A stretch of 64,000 nt of DNA, taken from Pedobacter westerhofensis (GTDB taxonomy: Bacteria > Bacteroidota > Bacteroidia > Sphingobacteriales > Sphingobacteriaceae). The position numbers were made by a program, and so were the translations under genes. Shown here in pieces: positions 34,290 through 42,312 of the stretch. The stretch is from positions 1 through 64,000 of the forward strand of contig NZ_FXTN01000014.1 of assembly GCF_900182595.1 (NCBI RefSeq). Reading direction: 5' to 3'. Below the pieces are notes generated by a model that was not told where the DNA came from, did no database searches, and saw only the letters and a list, made by a program, of their open reading frames with translations. Numbering within the stretch: position 1 is the stretch's first letter; every line of letters starts with the position of its first letter.

Positions 34290-34783
34290 CCCGCTTGATT
34301 TAATGTGAAATGAAGAAATATATCGTCGATCATTGTCAATGGAAAAGCTTTTGGAAGAGCCGCTTGCTCCGTTACGATAAAATGATTTCTTTCAAAAAAA
34401 CGCAGTGCAGCCTTCATCGTATTTAAAGCACCCAGATACAGCTCTTTGATACCATTTTCATGGGCATAGGTAATCAGTGTTTCCAGCAACATCTGCGCTA
34501 TGTCAAGCTCTTTGCCTCTGTAGGATTCCCTGACAAAGAATTTCCTGATTGCCCCCTGATGATGATCAAATTTAGTGAGGCCTATTGTCCCTACCAGTTT
34601 TCCGTTGATAAACGCACCCCAGAAACATCCTCCGTCGCGGTAGTAAAATTTATTGATTTTCAGCAGATCGGGCTGGTCTTTTATCGTCACAGGAATATTG
34701 AACTCCTCCTGCTGTATGGTTAAGACTAATTCAATTACAGGTGCTGCGTAGGTATGCTGAATGGGTACAATCTGTATACTCAT
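34286..34783 (-). CDS. GNAT-family N-acetyltransferase
   Basis: A 165-residue acetyltransferase with the acetyl-CoA motif KFFVRESYRGKELDIAQMLLETL and the LGALNTMKAALRFFERNHF segment. It is the first gene of the operon and overlaps the MarR gene by 4 bp. GNAT genes next to MarR regulators often modify small toxic molecules or antibiotics, which remains a guess here. Confidence 0.87.
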   Translation of the reverse strand: MSIQIVPIQHTYAAPVIELVLTIQQEEFNIPVTIKDQPDLLKINKFYYRDGGCFWGAFINGKLVGTIGLTKFDHHQGAIRKFFVRESYRGKELDIAQMLLETLITYAHENGIKELYLGALNTMKAALRFFERNHFIVTEQAALPKAFPLTMIDDIFLHFTLNQAG

Positions 34784-35125
34784 AATTTTACGATTTCAGT
34801 TTATCTAATGTATGTAGTTGAATACGTAGTTCAAATATAGATGAATGATATATAAATTATAAAGAAACAATCGTTTTGTTTAACGATTCTCCTACATTTA
34901 CACATAAGGGTGTTATTTTTCCTGGAGGGTAACTTCATTTGTACAAATTGCACAATAGGATTCTGGTATCAATATTTCATGGCGAATAGCCGTTTTTTGA
35001 CCGCGAATGGCGAAAGAAAATATGTACCTGCACTTATATGTTATTAATCATTAATGTCGTTAAAGATAAATGATAGTGCGATATTATGTGCTTTTCATTT
35101 AATCACCTACCACTTTATGCTCACT
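34784..35125. promoter_or_regulatory. Divergent intergenic region with two palindromes
   Basis: This 340-bp gap separates the GNAT-MarR operon from an MFS gene. It holds TTGAA-N7-TTCAA at 34818-34834, 35 bp from the GNAT start (candidate MarR site), and AATCGTT-N6-AACGATT at 34869-34888 with perfect 7-bp arms. The right half (about 34900-35100) shows no coding signal. Confidence 0.5.
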
Positions 35126-36376
35126 ATGAATAATCCGGCTTCAGAAGAATACAGCCTTCAGAAGAAAAAATCCCTTGTTGTTGCCGTGCTGATCGCCTCT
35201 TTAGGCTACTTTGTAGATATTTATGATTTGTTACTTTTCAGTATCATTAGAGTAAACAGTCTGAAGACGCTTGGTATAACCGGGGCAGAATTAACACGTT
35301 CCGGAATATTCCTGCTGAATATCCAGATGGCAGGGATGATTATCGGCGGCATTTTCTGGGGTATTGCAGGAGACAAAAAAGGAAGGCTTTCTGTGCTTTT
35401 CGGATCGATTTTTTTATACTCGCTTGCTAACATTGCCAATGGATTTGTCCATTCTCTGGAAGCTTACTCGTTGTGCCGCTTTATTGCCGGATTCGGACTG
35501 GCGGGAGAACTGGGGGCGGGTATTACCCTTGTAGCCGAACTTATGCAGAGGGAAAAGCGCGGTTATGCCACCACCATTGTTGCTGCAGTTGGTGTCTGTG
35601 GCGCGATTACCGCTTTTTTCACCTCAAAATATTTTGACTGGAGAACAACTTTTTTTATTGGGGGAGCGCTGGGCCTGATGCTGCTGGTGCTGAGAATCAG
35701 CGTAAAAGAATCTGAAATGTTTGTATTGTCGAAACAAAAAGGTACTAAAAAGGGTAGCCTGGCTTTAATTTTTAGTGACCGCAAACAGGTGTACAAGTAC
35801 CTGTGCTGCATTTTTATCGGAATCCCTATCTGGTTTACGATAGGTGTACTGATCACCCTTTCGCCCGAGTTCGGAAGAGCACTTCATGTGCGGGGAGAAA
35901 TTAGTGCAGGCGCCGCCGTGGCCTGTTGTTACTTTGGAATGGTGATCGGTGATGTTGGCAGCGGTTTACTGAGCCAGTATCTCAAAAGCAGGAAAAAAGT
36001 GGTTTATATATTTTTAACTTTCTGTCTTTTTTCAATTGTTGCTTTTTTGGCCGCAGGTGATATGAAAATAAATACCTTTTATATCATTTGTGTTTTGTTG
36101 GGTTGTTCTGTCGGGTACTGGGCTATATTTGTAACTATTGCAGCCGAGCAGTTTGGTACCAACGTGCGTACTACTGTCACCACCACTGTCACCAACTTTG
36201 TGAGAGGGGCACTTATTCCTATTTCCCTGTTGTTTCAATACTTAAAAACTTTATTTGGCGGCTCAATGATCAGCGCCGCTGCCGTAGTGGCCTGCTGCTG
36301 TATACTGTTAGCCCTGATCGCCCTTAGCAGTATGCAGGAAACATTTTTTAAAGATTTGAACTATCAGGAAGAATAG
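35126..36376 (+). CDS. MFS transporter (metabolite:H+ symporter-like)
   Basis: A protein of about 416 residues with 12 predicted membrane helices. The loop 2-3 motif G-x-x-x-D-x-x-G-R (GIAGDKKGRLSVLFG) is the MFS signature, and the N-terminal VDIYDLLLF with acidic residues in helix 1 recalls the sugar/aromatic-acid symporter type. The start is uncertain: ATGs at 35117 and 35126 are both possible, while the one at 35054 adds an unlikely leader. The substrate is unknown. Confidence 0.85.
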   Translation: MNNPASEEYSLQKKKSLVVAVLIASLGYFVDIYDLLLFSIIRVNSLKTLGITGAELTRSGIFLLNIQMAGMIIGGIFWGIAGDKKGRLSVLFGSIFLYSLANIANGFVHSLEAYSLCRFIAGFGLAGELGAGITLVAELMQREKRGYATTIVAAVGVCGAITAFFTSKYFDWRTTFFIGGALGLMLLVLRISVKESEMFVLSKQKGTKKGSLALIFSDRKQVYKYLCCIFIGIPIWFTIGVLITLSPEFGRALHVRGEISAGAAVACCYFGMVIGDVGSGLLSQYLKSRKKVVYIFLTFCLFSIVAFLAAGDMKINTFYIICVLLGCSVGYWAIFVTIAAEQFGTNVRTTVTTTVTNFVRGALIPISLLFQYLKTLFGGSMISAAAVVACCCILLALIALSSMQETFFKDLNYQEE

Positions 36377-36397
36377 GATGCACCGGAAGCAGGGACG

Positions 36398-36422
36398 GTA
36401 TGGTAATTTTATATGACCATAC
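36398..36422 (+). repeat. Inverted repeat GTATGGT / ACCATAC
   Basis: Perfect 7-bp arms with an 11-bp loop 22 bp after the MFS gene. No T run follows. It could be a 3'-end hairpin or an operator for the next MFS gene at 36507. Confidence 0.4.
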
Positions 36423-36506
36423 ACTTGGAATTACGCGCCCGTAACGTTAGTTTGCAGGTAACTTGTAATGCCGTTTTGCATACAATAAACCCGCTGCTGA
36501 TTCCGA

Positions 36507-37694
36507 ATGAAAAATAACCAATCCGTTTTGCTGATTACTTTGACCCTGGGTATTTTAACGGCAATTGGTTCGATCTCTATTGACATGTATCTTCCCGCAT
36601 TTGAAGTTATGGCGGGTTATTTTAAAGTGCCCATTGTACGGATCGAAAGTACCGTTACTCTGTTTTTGTTTGGTATGTCTTTTGGCCAGCTGTTTATTGG
36701 GCCTTTATCAGACATCTGGGGAAGAAAGATTCCATTGAGAACTGGACTGGTAGTCTATATACTATGCAGCATCTGCTGTATGCTTACGCATTCCTTTACG
36801 GTTTTCTTATGCCTCCGTTTTATACAGGGACTGGCGGGCAGCGCGTGCCAGGTTATCTCCCGTGCGCTCGTAAATGATATCTACCAGGATAAAAATGCAG
36901 CGCACATCTTTACGTTGCTCCAGATTATCATGGGCGTTTCTCCGATACTGGCGCCAATGGCCGGGGGAATGCTGGCAGCTGAATCCACATGGAAGCTTTT
37001 ATTTTTGATTATGGCTGTTATTTCGGGCGTTGGGCTGACCGGATGTTTAACAGTTTTGCCTGCAGGCAAGCTTGCATTGAGTGATAAGCGGCTGAATTTA
37101 TCCGCAATATTGCAAAGTTACAGACATTGTATCCGGCATCCGGCGTTTGTAAATTACGCATTGGTGAGATCTGTGAGCAACAGTGCCGCATTTTCTTTTG
37201 TGACTGCTTCACCATTTGTATTTACACAAATATATTCATTGAGTAAACAGCAGTTTGGTTATGTGTTCTCCTGTTCGGCAGTTGGTTTCATCAGCGCAGG
37301 AATTTTAAATACAAGGTTGCTCAGGCGGTTTGAGCCGCACACCATCACCAGATTTGCTATCGGCAGCCAGATCATCACCGGATTGATCATTATCCTTGTT
37401 GTGTATTTTAATGCACCGTTTATGCTTTTACTGGCCCTGATTTTAACATTTCTTTTTATGCTTGGACTGATCCTGCCAAATGCAACTGCACTCTATCTGG
37501 GGGCGATACCCTCTTTTAGTGGTTCTGCATCTGCATTGATAGGATCAATGAGTTATCTCTCGGCCTTTCTGATTACTTCTTTGCTGACGCTGCTTCATAA
37601 TGGTACTGCATATCCTATGTTTTTGATGATGCTCTCCTGCGCGGTACTGGCTTTTTGCTGTTTACGTTTCAAAATGCCACTGAGATTTTCTTAG
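36507..37694 (+). CDS. Bcr/CflA-type multidrug efflux MFS transporter
   Basis: A 395-residue 12-helix transporter. SIDMYLPAF at the end of helix 1 is the hallmark of the Bcr/CflA drug:H+ antiporters, followed by GPLSDIWGRKIPL (motif A) and FIQGLAGSACQVISRALVNDIY (motif C region). Such proteins export drugs such as bicyclomycin or chloramphenicol, or metabolites such as Cys. It stands on the same strand as the preceding MFS gene with 130 bp between. Confidence 0.9.
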   Translation: MKNNQSVLLITLTLGILTAIGSISIDMYLPAFEVMAGYFKVPIVRIESTVTLFLFGMSFGQLFIGPLSDIWGRKIPLRTGLVVYILCSICCMLTHSFTVFLCLRFIQGLAGSACQVISRALVNDIYQDKNAAHIFTLLQIIMGVSPILAPMAGGMLAAESTWKLLFLIMAVISGVGLTGCLTVLPAGKLALSDKRLNLSAILQSYRHCIRHPAFVNYALVRSVSNSAAFSFVTASPFVFTQIYSLSKQQFGYVFSCSAVGFISAGILNTRLLRRFEPHTITRFAIGSQIITGLIIILVVYFNAPFMLLLALILTFLFMLGLILPNATALYLGAIPSFSGSASALIGSMSYLSAFLITSLLTLLHNGTAYPMFLMMLSCAVLAFCCLRFKMPLRFS

Positions 37695-37741
37695 TTGCTG
37701 AAATTTAAATAATTTGCATAAGGATTTAACCGTTCCTCGCT

Positions 37742-38917
37742 ATGCAAGTTTATACCAGTTCGAAAACCCCGAAATCCATTGTTCTTATTTTGTGTAGTTT
37801 GGGCTTGCTGGGGCTGGGATATCTTTTAACGATGTTATTGCTGCATCACACAGGTAGCGGCCATCGTGCTGTGGATAAATGGTTTGCGGCTTCCTTCATT
37901 CTGCTGTTTATATTGTTTATCATATATATAGCGCTGGAATCCTGTATTGCTACGCTCAATGTAGGAGATGACAGCATCAGGTTTGCCGGGGCAATCAAAA
38001 GATGGGAATTAAAATTTTCAGATATCAAAGGCTATCGACACAAGGATAAATATCTTCTGATCGAACCGCTATCTAAGGATGGGAAGAGAATTGGCCTCAG
38101 ACTCAGCCAGCCGGGCACAATTCAATTGATAGATTTGCTGAAAAGCAGATTCGATGATTTGGACTTAAGGGAAAGGGAGGAAGAACACAAAAATATACTT
38201 GATGATCTTCGGTATGGAAAAACGATCGCGGAAAGAGCAGAAAAATTAGAAGACGCTACAGGAGCTTCTAAATTGATCAACGCCATAGGGGTAATGATCC
38301 TGTTGCTGAGTTTCATCCTCAAAATAGAAAAGTATACAGTAGCAGTTGCTATTTCAGCGCCAATAGTTTTCATCATAATATTAAGAATTTATAAAGGATT
38401 GATCAGGATCGGAACAAGTAAAAGCAGCCCGTACCCATCAATCCCCTTTGGCCTTGCTGCGGTTATCATCTGCCTAATCATAAAGTGCTTCCGCTACAGC
38501 ATTATGGATTATCATCATGTCTGGCAACCGGCTTTGCTTGTTGCCATAGTTTTGGTGGTAATTTTAATGGTTGCAAACAAAAGCTTTAGCCGTATTTCAG
38601 AAAGCCGCATAATGGGAATTGTATTGATCATGATTTGTTCTTTTCTCTACGGATTTTGCACTGTTGTTTGCTTGAACTGCGTTTATGATACGTCTAATAG
38701 CCGTTATTATCAGGCGAGAGTGCTCGATAAATGGGTCAGCAACGGGAGAACAAAAGCTTATCATTTTAAAATATCCCAGTGGCGGGAGGGAGGAGATACT
38801 GAAAATATACAGGTATCCCGGCAAATGTTCGACAGGATAAATATAGAAGATCCTATGAATGTATATCTTTATGAAGGAAGGTTGAAAATTCCATGGTATG
38901 TAATAACTGATCAGTAA
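37742..38917 (+). CDS. Multi-pass membrane protein of unknown function
   Basis: A 391-residue protein with about seven predicted helices. Two helices come first (LILCSLGLLGLGYLLTMLLL and FILLFILFIIYIAL), then a soluble stretch (residues 65-170) with PH-like strands (ISGFAGAIKRWELKFSDIKGY-type order) and a helix. Five more helices follow, then a C-terminal segment of about 70 residues with beta character (YYQARVLDKWVSNGRTKAYHF). No family was recognised. It is 47 bp after the efflux gene and 32 bp before the thioesterase. Confidence 0.7.
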   Translation: MQVYTSSKTPKSIVLILCSLGLLGLGYLLTMLLLHHTGSGHRAVDKWFAASFILLFILFIIYIALESCIATLNVGDDSIRFAGAIKRWELKFSDIKGYRHKDKYLLIEPLSKDGKRIGLRLSQPGTIQLIDLLKSRFDDLDLREREEEHKNILDDLRYGKTIAERAEKLEDATGASKLINAIGVMILLLSFILKIEKYTVAVAISAPIVFIIILRIYKGLIRIGTSKSSPYPSIPFGLAAVIICLIIKCFRYSIMDYHHVWQPALLVAIVLVVILMVANKSFSRISESRIMGIVLIMICSFLYGFCTVVCLNCVYDTSNSRYYQARVLDKWVSNGRTKAYHFKISQWREGGDTENIQVSRQMFDRINIEDPMNVYLYEGRLKIPWYVITDQ

Positions 38918-38949
38918 AATATCAGATTCTATGTTGATCTTTGCAGCAT

Positions 38950-39342
38950 ATGCAAGACTATATATTTGAAATTGAGCTGAAGGTAAGGGATTATGAATGT
39001 GACATTCAGGGTGTAGTGAATAACGCTATATATCAATCTTATCTGGAGCATGCCAGGCATGAATATCTCATATCGAGAGGATTTTCATTCGCAGAACTTA
39101 CACAGCAGGGTATCCTGTTGATGGTATCCCGCATCGAAATGGATTTCAAACGATCACTAACCAGCAGGGATGTATTTGCAGTGAGGCTGAGGACTGAACG
39201 CCAGGGCGTAAAATTGATATTCTACCAGGATATATATCGGGTACCTGATAATGCGCTGTGCCTGAAAGCTAAAGTTGAAGCAATTGCAAAAATCAACGAT
39301 AAGCTGAGCAGGGGAGAAATATTTGATACTTTACTGGCCTGA
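38950..39342 (+). CDS. 4HBT-type acyl-CoA thioesterase
   Basis: A 130-residue hotdog-fold thioesterase. YECDIQGVVNNAIYQSYLEHARHEYL carries the catalytic Asp and the central helix of the 4-hydroxybenzoyl-CoA thioesterase/YbgC group. It hydrolyses acyl-CoA thioesters. The ATG at 38950 is used. An MsrA-like gene follows after 5 bp and is co-transcribed. Confidence 0.88.
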   Translation: MQDYIFEIELKVRDYECDIQGVVNNAIYQSYLEHARHEYLISRGFSFAELTQQGILLMVSRIEMDFKRSLTSRDVFAVRLRTERQGVKLIFYQDIYRVPDNALCLKAKVEAIAKINDKLSRGEIFDTLLA

Positions 39343-39347
39343 GCATA

Positions 39348-39872
39348 ATGGAAGAAATAGGCTTCGGCGGGAGTTGCCACTGGTGTACTGAAGCCATCTT
39401 TTTATCATTAAAAGGTGTAAACGCCGTTCGTCAGGGATGGATTGCTGCAGATGGACCAAATATGACTTTTTCTGAAGGTGTTATTGTTGAATACAACCCG
39501 GAAGTGATTACTTTGTATACATTAATCGCTATTCATCTGTTCACACACAGCTGCACATCAAATCATAGTATGCGGTCGAAATACAGGTCTGCCGTTTACA
39601 CCTTTAACGCAGGGCAGCGTCAGATTTCTCGTGATGCAATCCAGTCTTTACAAAAAGAATTTTCTGATCCGGTTATTACACAGGTTCTCCCTTGTGAAGA
39701 CTTTAAACTGAACACAGAGGATTTCCTAAATTATTATTACAGTAATCCTGAAAAACCTTTTTGCGAAAATATAGTAAATCCTAAACTGAAATTGCTCCTC
39801 GCACAGTTTGCTGATCAGGTGAATACCGAAAAGCTTATACACCTGAATCGCGGTACCGATCGTACCGGATAA
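39348..39872 (+). CDS. msrA: MsrA-like peptide-methionine (S)-S-oxide reductase, divergent
   Basis: A 174-residue MsrA-family protein that repairs methionine sulfoxide. The active-site GGSCHWCTEA holds the nucleophile Cys10 and Trp12, but the usual GGCFWC Phe is His here. The usual Y-x-G-G after the first helix is changed too (QGWIAADG). HLFTHSCTSN and MRSKYRSAVYTF match the substrate-pocket region H-D-P-T-x-x-x-x-Q / YRS, with the Asp and Pro replaced. It is shorter at the C-terminus than many. Its activity is likely but its specificity could differ. Confidence 0.75.
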   Translation: MEEIGFGGSCHWCTEAIFLSLKGVNAVRQGWIAADGPNMTFSEGVIVEYNPEVITLYTLIAIHLFTHSCTSNHSMRSKYRSAVYTFNAGQRQISRDAIQSLQKEFSDPVITQVLPCEDFKLNTEDFLNYYYSNPEKPFCENIVNPKLKLLLAQFADQVNTEKLIHLNRGTDRTG

Positions 39873-39910
39873 ACAGTGATATTGATATCCCAGCAGGCGT
39901 AAATACAAGA

Positions 39911-39938
39911 AAGCCCGTCAACTTGCGTCACCGGGCTT
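39911..39938. terminator. Hairpin AAGCCCG / CGGGCTT between convergent genes
   Basis: A 7-bp GC-rich stem with a 14-base loop between the MsrA-like gene and efp. T tracts are short, so termination strength is uncertain. Confidence 0.55.
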
Positions 39939-39967
39939 ATGATATTGTATTCAATTGATAACTTGTT

Positions 39968-40528
39968 TTATTTTACACGTTCAACATACTCGCCTGTACG
40001 TGTATCAACTTTGATTCTATCGCCCTGATTAACGAATAAAGGTACCTTTATCTCTACACCGTTTTCTGTAGTTACATTTTTCTGCGCACCTGAAGAAGTA
40101 TCTCCTTTTACAGCAGGTTCAGCGTAAGTGATTTCAAGTTCCACAAAATTAGGTGCCTGGGCTACAATTGGTTCTTCGCTTTCAAACGAAACAATTACGT
40201 CCATACCTTCTTTAAGGAATTTTGCCGATGGGCCGAATAAAGCTTTAGGTACATTAAACTGGTCGAAAGTTACATTGTCCATCACCACAAAATATTCACC
40301 TTCTTCATACAGGTACTGATAATCGTTTGTCTCTACACGGCAAATTTCAATCTGCTCATCAGTTCCTAAACGGGCTTCCACAATTTTTCCTGTTTTGATA
40401 TTGCGAAATTTGCCAAGGTAGAAAGCTCCACCTTTACCTGGTGTACGGTGTATCAGCTCTGTAACTGTTACCAGTTCGCCGTTGTAACGTAATATGTTTC
40501 CTACTTTAGCTTCAGATGTTTTTGCCAT
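39968..40528 (-). CDS. efp: Elongation factor P
   Basis: A 186-residue three-domain EF-P that relieves ribosome stalling at proline runs. The modifiable loop TPGKGGAF carries Lys32 at the site that is beta-lysylated, hydroxylated or glycosylated in other bacteria. The C-terminus GDRIKVDTRTGEYVERVK is the standard OB-fold end of Bacteroidota EF-P. The start ATG at 40528 (MAKTSEAKVGN) is used; 10 residues more to 40558 are non-homologous. No modification enzyme is near. Confidence 0.95.
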   Translation of the reverse strand: MAKTSEAKVGNILRYNGELVTVTELIHRTPGKGGAFYLGKFRNIKTGKIVEARLGTDEQIEICRVETNDYQYLYEEGEYFVVMDNVTFDQFNVPKALFGPSAKFLKEGMDVIVSFESEEPIVAQAPNFVELEITYAEPAVKGDTSSGAQKNVTTENGVEIKVPLFVNQGDRIKVDTRTGEYVERVK

Positions 40529-40718
40529 AAAAATATTATTGTAAAATTTTGAGTCCAAAGATAGGGGCTTTTTTGTATTTATAGCTTAAGCCGGAAAGAT
40601 ATTGTGTGTTTTGGCAGAATTAATATATTTGTTATTAATCAATAATAAGTCTAAATACTATACCTTTAGATCGAAACAGGCTGATGTAATGCTGTTTCTC
40701 ATTATTTATCTAAAAAAG

Positions 40719-41876
40719 ATGACTGCTGCAAAAAGCGCTATATTATTCGCACACCGCTGGCTTGGGTTTATCTCCGGACTGGTAGTTTTTATCATCAGCG
40801 TTAGCGGCTGTATCTACTGTTTTCAGGATGAAATACAGGATAATACCATCGCATATCGTAAAGTAGAGGCACAGGCTAAACCCTTTCTGCTGCCTTCGGT
40901 GTTTGAACGCTTGGCCCTGAAGCAGTTTCCTGAAGGAAAGATCACCTCGGTGAGCTATCTGGGGAAGGACCGTTCCCTGATGGTACGCCTGACGGTGAAA
41001 AAAAAGGTGATGGCAATATATTTTGACCCCTATACGGCTGAGATCCTGAAATCCCGGGTGTTTAAGGATTCATTTTTTGCTATGATCAAGGATATACACT
41101 TGTATCTTTTTCTGCCAAGGGAAATTGGCAAAGTAGTCAATTACGTTTCTGTAATTACTTTTGTCATTATTATGATTACCGGACTGGTATTGTGGTGGCC
41201 AACACGGAAGTCAGACCGCAAACGGAGTTTCAGGATTAAATGGGGTGCCAAATGGAAACGCGTAAATTACGATCTGCACAATGTTCTGGGTTTTTACGTC
41301 ACCAGCGTAGTAATCATCATCGCCATAACCGGTTTATCTTTCAGTTTACCATGGGTAAGTAGAGGCCTTTATACAGCAGCCAACCTTGGTAAAAGTTACC
41401 CGGCGGAAAAGAAAAAGTTCAAATCAGACTCAACAGCTATTGCTTCTTTTCCGAAGGCCCATCTGGTGATCGACCGCGCATATGCCATTGTCAGAAAGAA
41501 ATCTCCGCATGCAAACTATCTCCTGTTGATCCCGGGAGCAAAGAAAGGTTCGCCTATTTTAGTTACAGCCTATCCTCAGCCCTTACATTTCCGGGATCAG
41601 GATACTTATGCGTTCGACCAGTATTCGGGGAAGCTGCTCAACTTCCTGCCAAACAGTAAAAAAAGTGCCGGGATGCAGCTCAACAGTATGAATTATGATA
41701 TTCACACCGGGCAGATCGCCGCTCTCCCGGGAAAGATCATCGCATTTCTTTGTAGCCTGGTCAGTGCCACATTACCGGTTACCGGACTGATACTATATCT
41801 TGGTAAAAAGAAGAAAAGCAAGAAAAAGCCTAAGCCTGTTCCAAAACTACAGCCTGAGAAAGCGCTTTCTTTTTAA
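40719..41876 (+). CDS. PepSY-associated transmembrane protein
   Basis: A 385-residue inner-membrane protein of the PepSY-TM/PiuB-like family. The first helix FAHRWLGFISGLVVFIISVSG is followed by a periplasmic PepSY-like part (residues 40-140), a helix FVIIMITGLVLWW, YDLHNVLGFYVTSVVIIIAITG, a second periplasmic part and a last helix. The His-rich helix ends (AHRW, YDLHN, YDIHTG) suggest heme or metal binding, and such proteins are thought to reduce iron-siderophores. The ATG at 40719 is used. It begins the set with the ModE-like regulator and TonB receptor. Confidence 0.85.
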   Translation: MTAAKSAILFAHRWLGFISGLVVFIISVSGCIYCFQDEIQDNTIAYRKVEAQAKPFLLPSVFERLALKQFPEGKITSVSYLGKDRSLMVRLTVKKKVMAIYFDPYTAEILKSRVFKDSFFAMIKDIHLYLFLPREIGKVVNYVSVITFVIIMITGLVLWWPTRKSDRKRSFRIKWGAKWKRVNYDLHNVLGFYVTSVVIIIAITGLSFSLPWVSRGLYTAANLGKSYPAEKKKFKSDSTAIASFPKAHLVIDRAYAIVRKKSPHANYLLLIPGAKKGSPILVTAYPQPLHFRDQDTYAFDQYSGKLLNFLPNSKKSAGMQLNSMNYDIHTGQIAALPGKIIAFLCSLVSATLPVTGLILYLGKKKKSKKKPKPVPKLQPEKALSF

Positions 41877-41900
41877 TATCTTGAGCAATAAATAATTTCT

Positions 41901-42248
41901 ATGAGCGAAGACACAGCCTTAAAGTTAAACGGTAAACTCTGGATAGAACTAAATGGCAGCAAACTGGTTGGCCCCGGCAGGGTTGAACTGCTGGAGCGCA
42001 TCCGCGACTGTGGTTCTATACGACAGGCTGCCCTTCAAATGAATATGTCTTACCGCCAGGCATGGCAAATGATAGAAGATATGAATACACGGCTGGATGC
42101 TCCTGTGGTAATTTCCCAACGCGGCGGCAAAGGGGGAGGCAATGCTGTGGTCACAGAAAAAGGGGAGATGGTTATTGTGGAGTTTAAATCATTCTATAAG
42201 AAGTTCCAGCAATTTTTATCAAAACATAGCGGATCTATCAACCTATAA
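41901..42248 (+). CDS. ModE-like winged-helix regulator (DNA-binding domain only)
   Basis: A 115-residue protein matching the N-terminal LysR-type HTH domain of ModE: LNGKLWIELNGSKLVGPGRVELLERI, then CGSIRQAALQMNMSYRQAWQMIEDMN and the GGKGGGNAVVTEKGE wing. The C-terminal molybdate-binding TOBE (molbindin) domains of E. coli ModE are absent, so the signal may be sensed differently. It lies 24 bp after the PepSY gene and 64 bp before the TonB receptor, in front of which is a ModE-type operator. Confidence 0.88.
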   Translation: MSEDTALKLNGKLWIELNGSKLVGPGRVELLERIRDCGSIRQAALQMNMSYRQAWQMIEDMNTRLDAPVVISQRGGKGGGNAVVTEKGEMVIVEFKSFYKKFQQFLSKHSGSINL

Positions 42249-42279
42249 ATTTTAACAAAATTTAAAACATTATCCGGAC

Positions 42280-42309
42280 ATTCGTTATTCATTTCTGTAT
42301 ATAACGAAT
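42280..42309 (+). promoter_or_regulatory. ModE-type operator, ATTCGTTAT-N12-ATAACGAAT
   Basis: Perfect 9-bp arms (42280-42288 and 42301-42309) around a 12-bp spacer. The CGTTAT-N12-ATAACG core has the same half-sites and, as I recall the E. coli modA operator, the same spacing. It ends 3 bp before the ATG of the TonB receptor, so binding should block its expression. Confidence 0.75.
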
Positions 42310-42312
42310 TCT

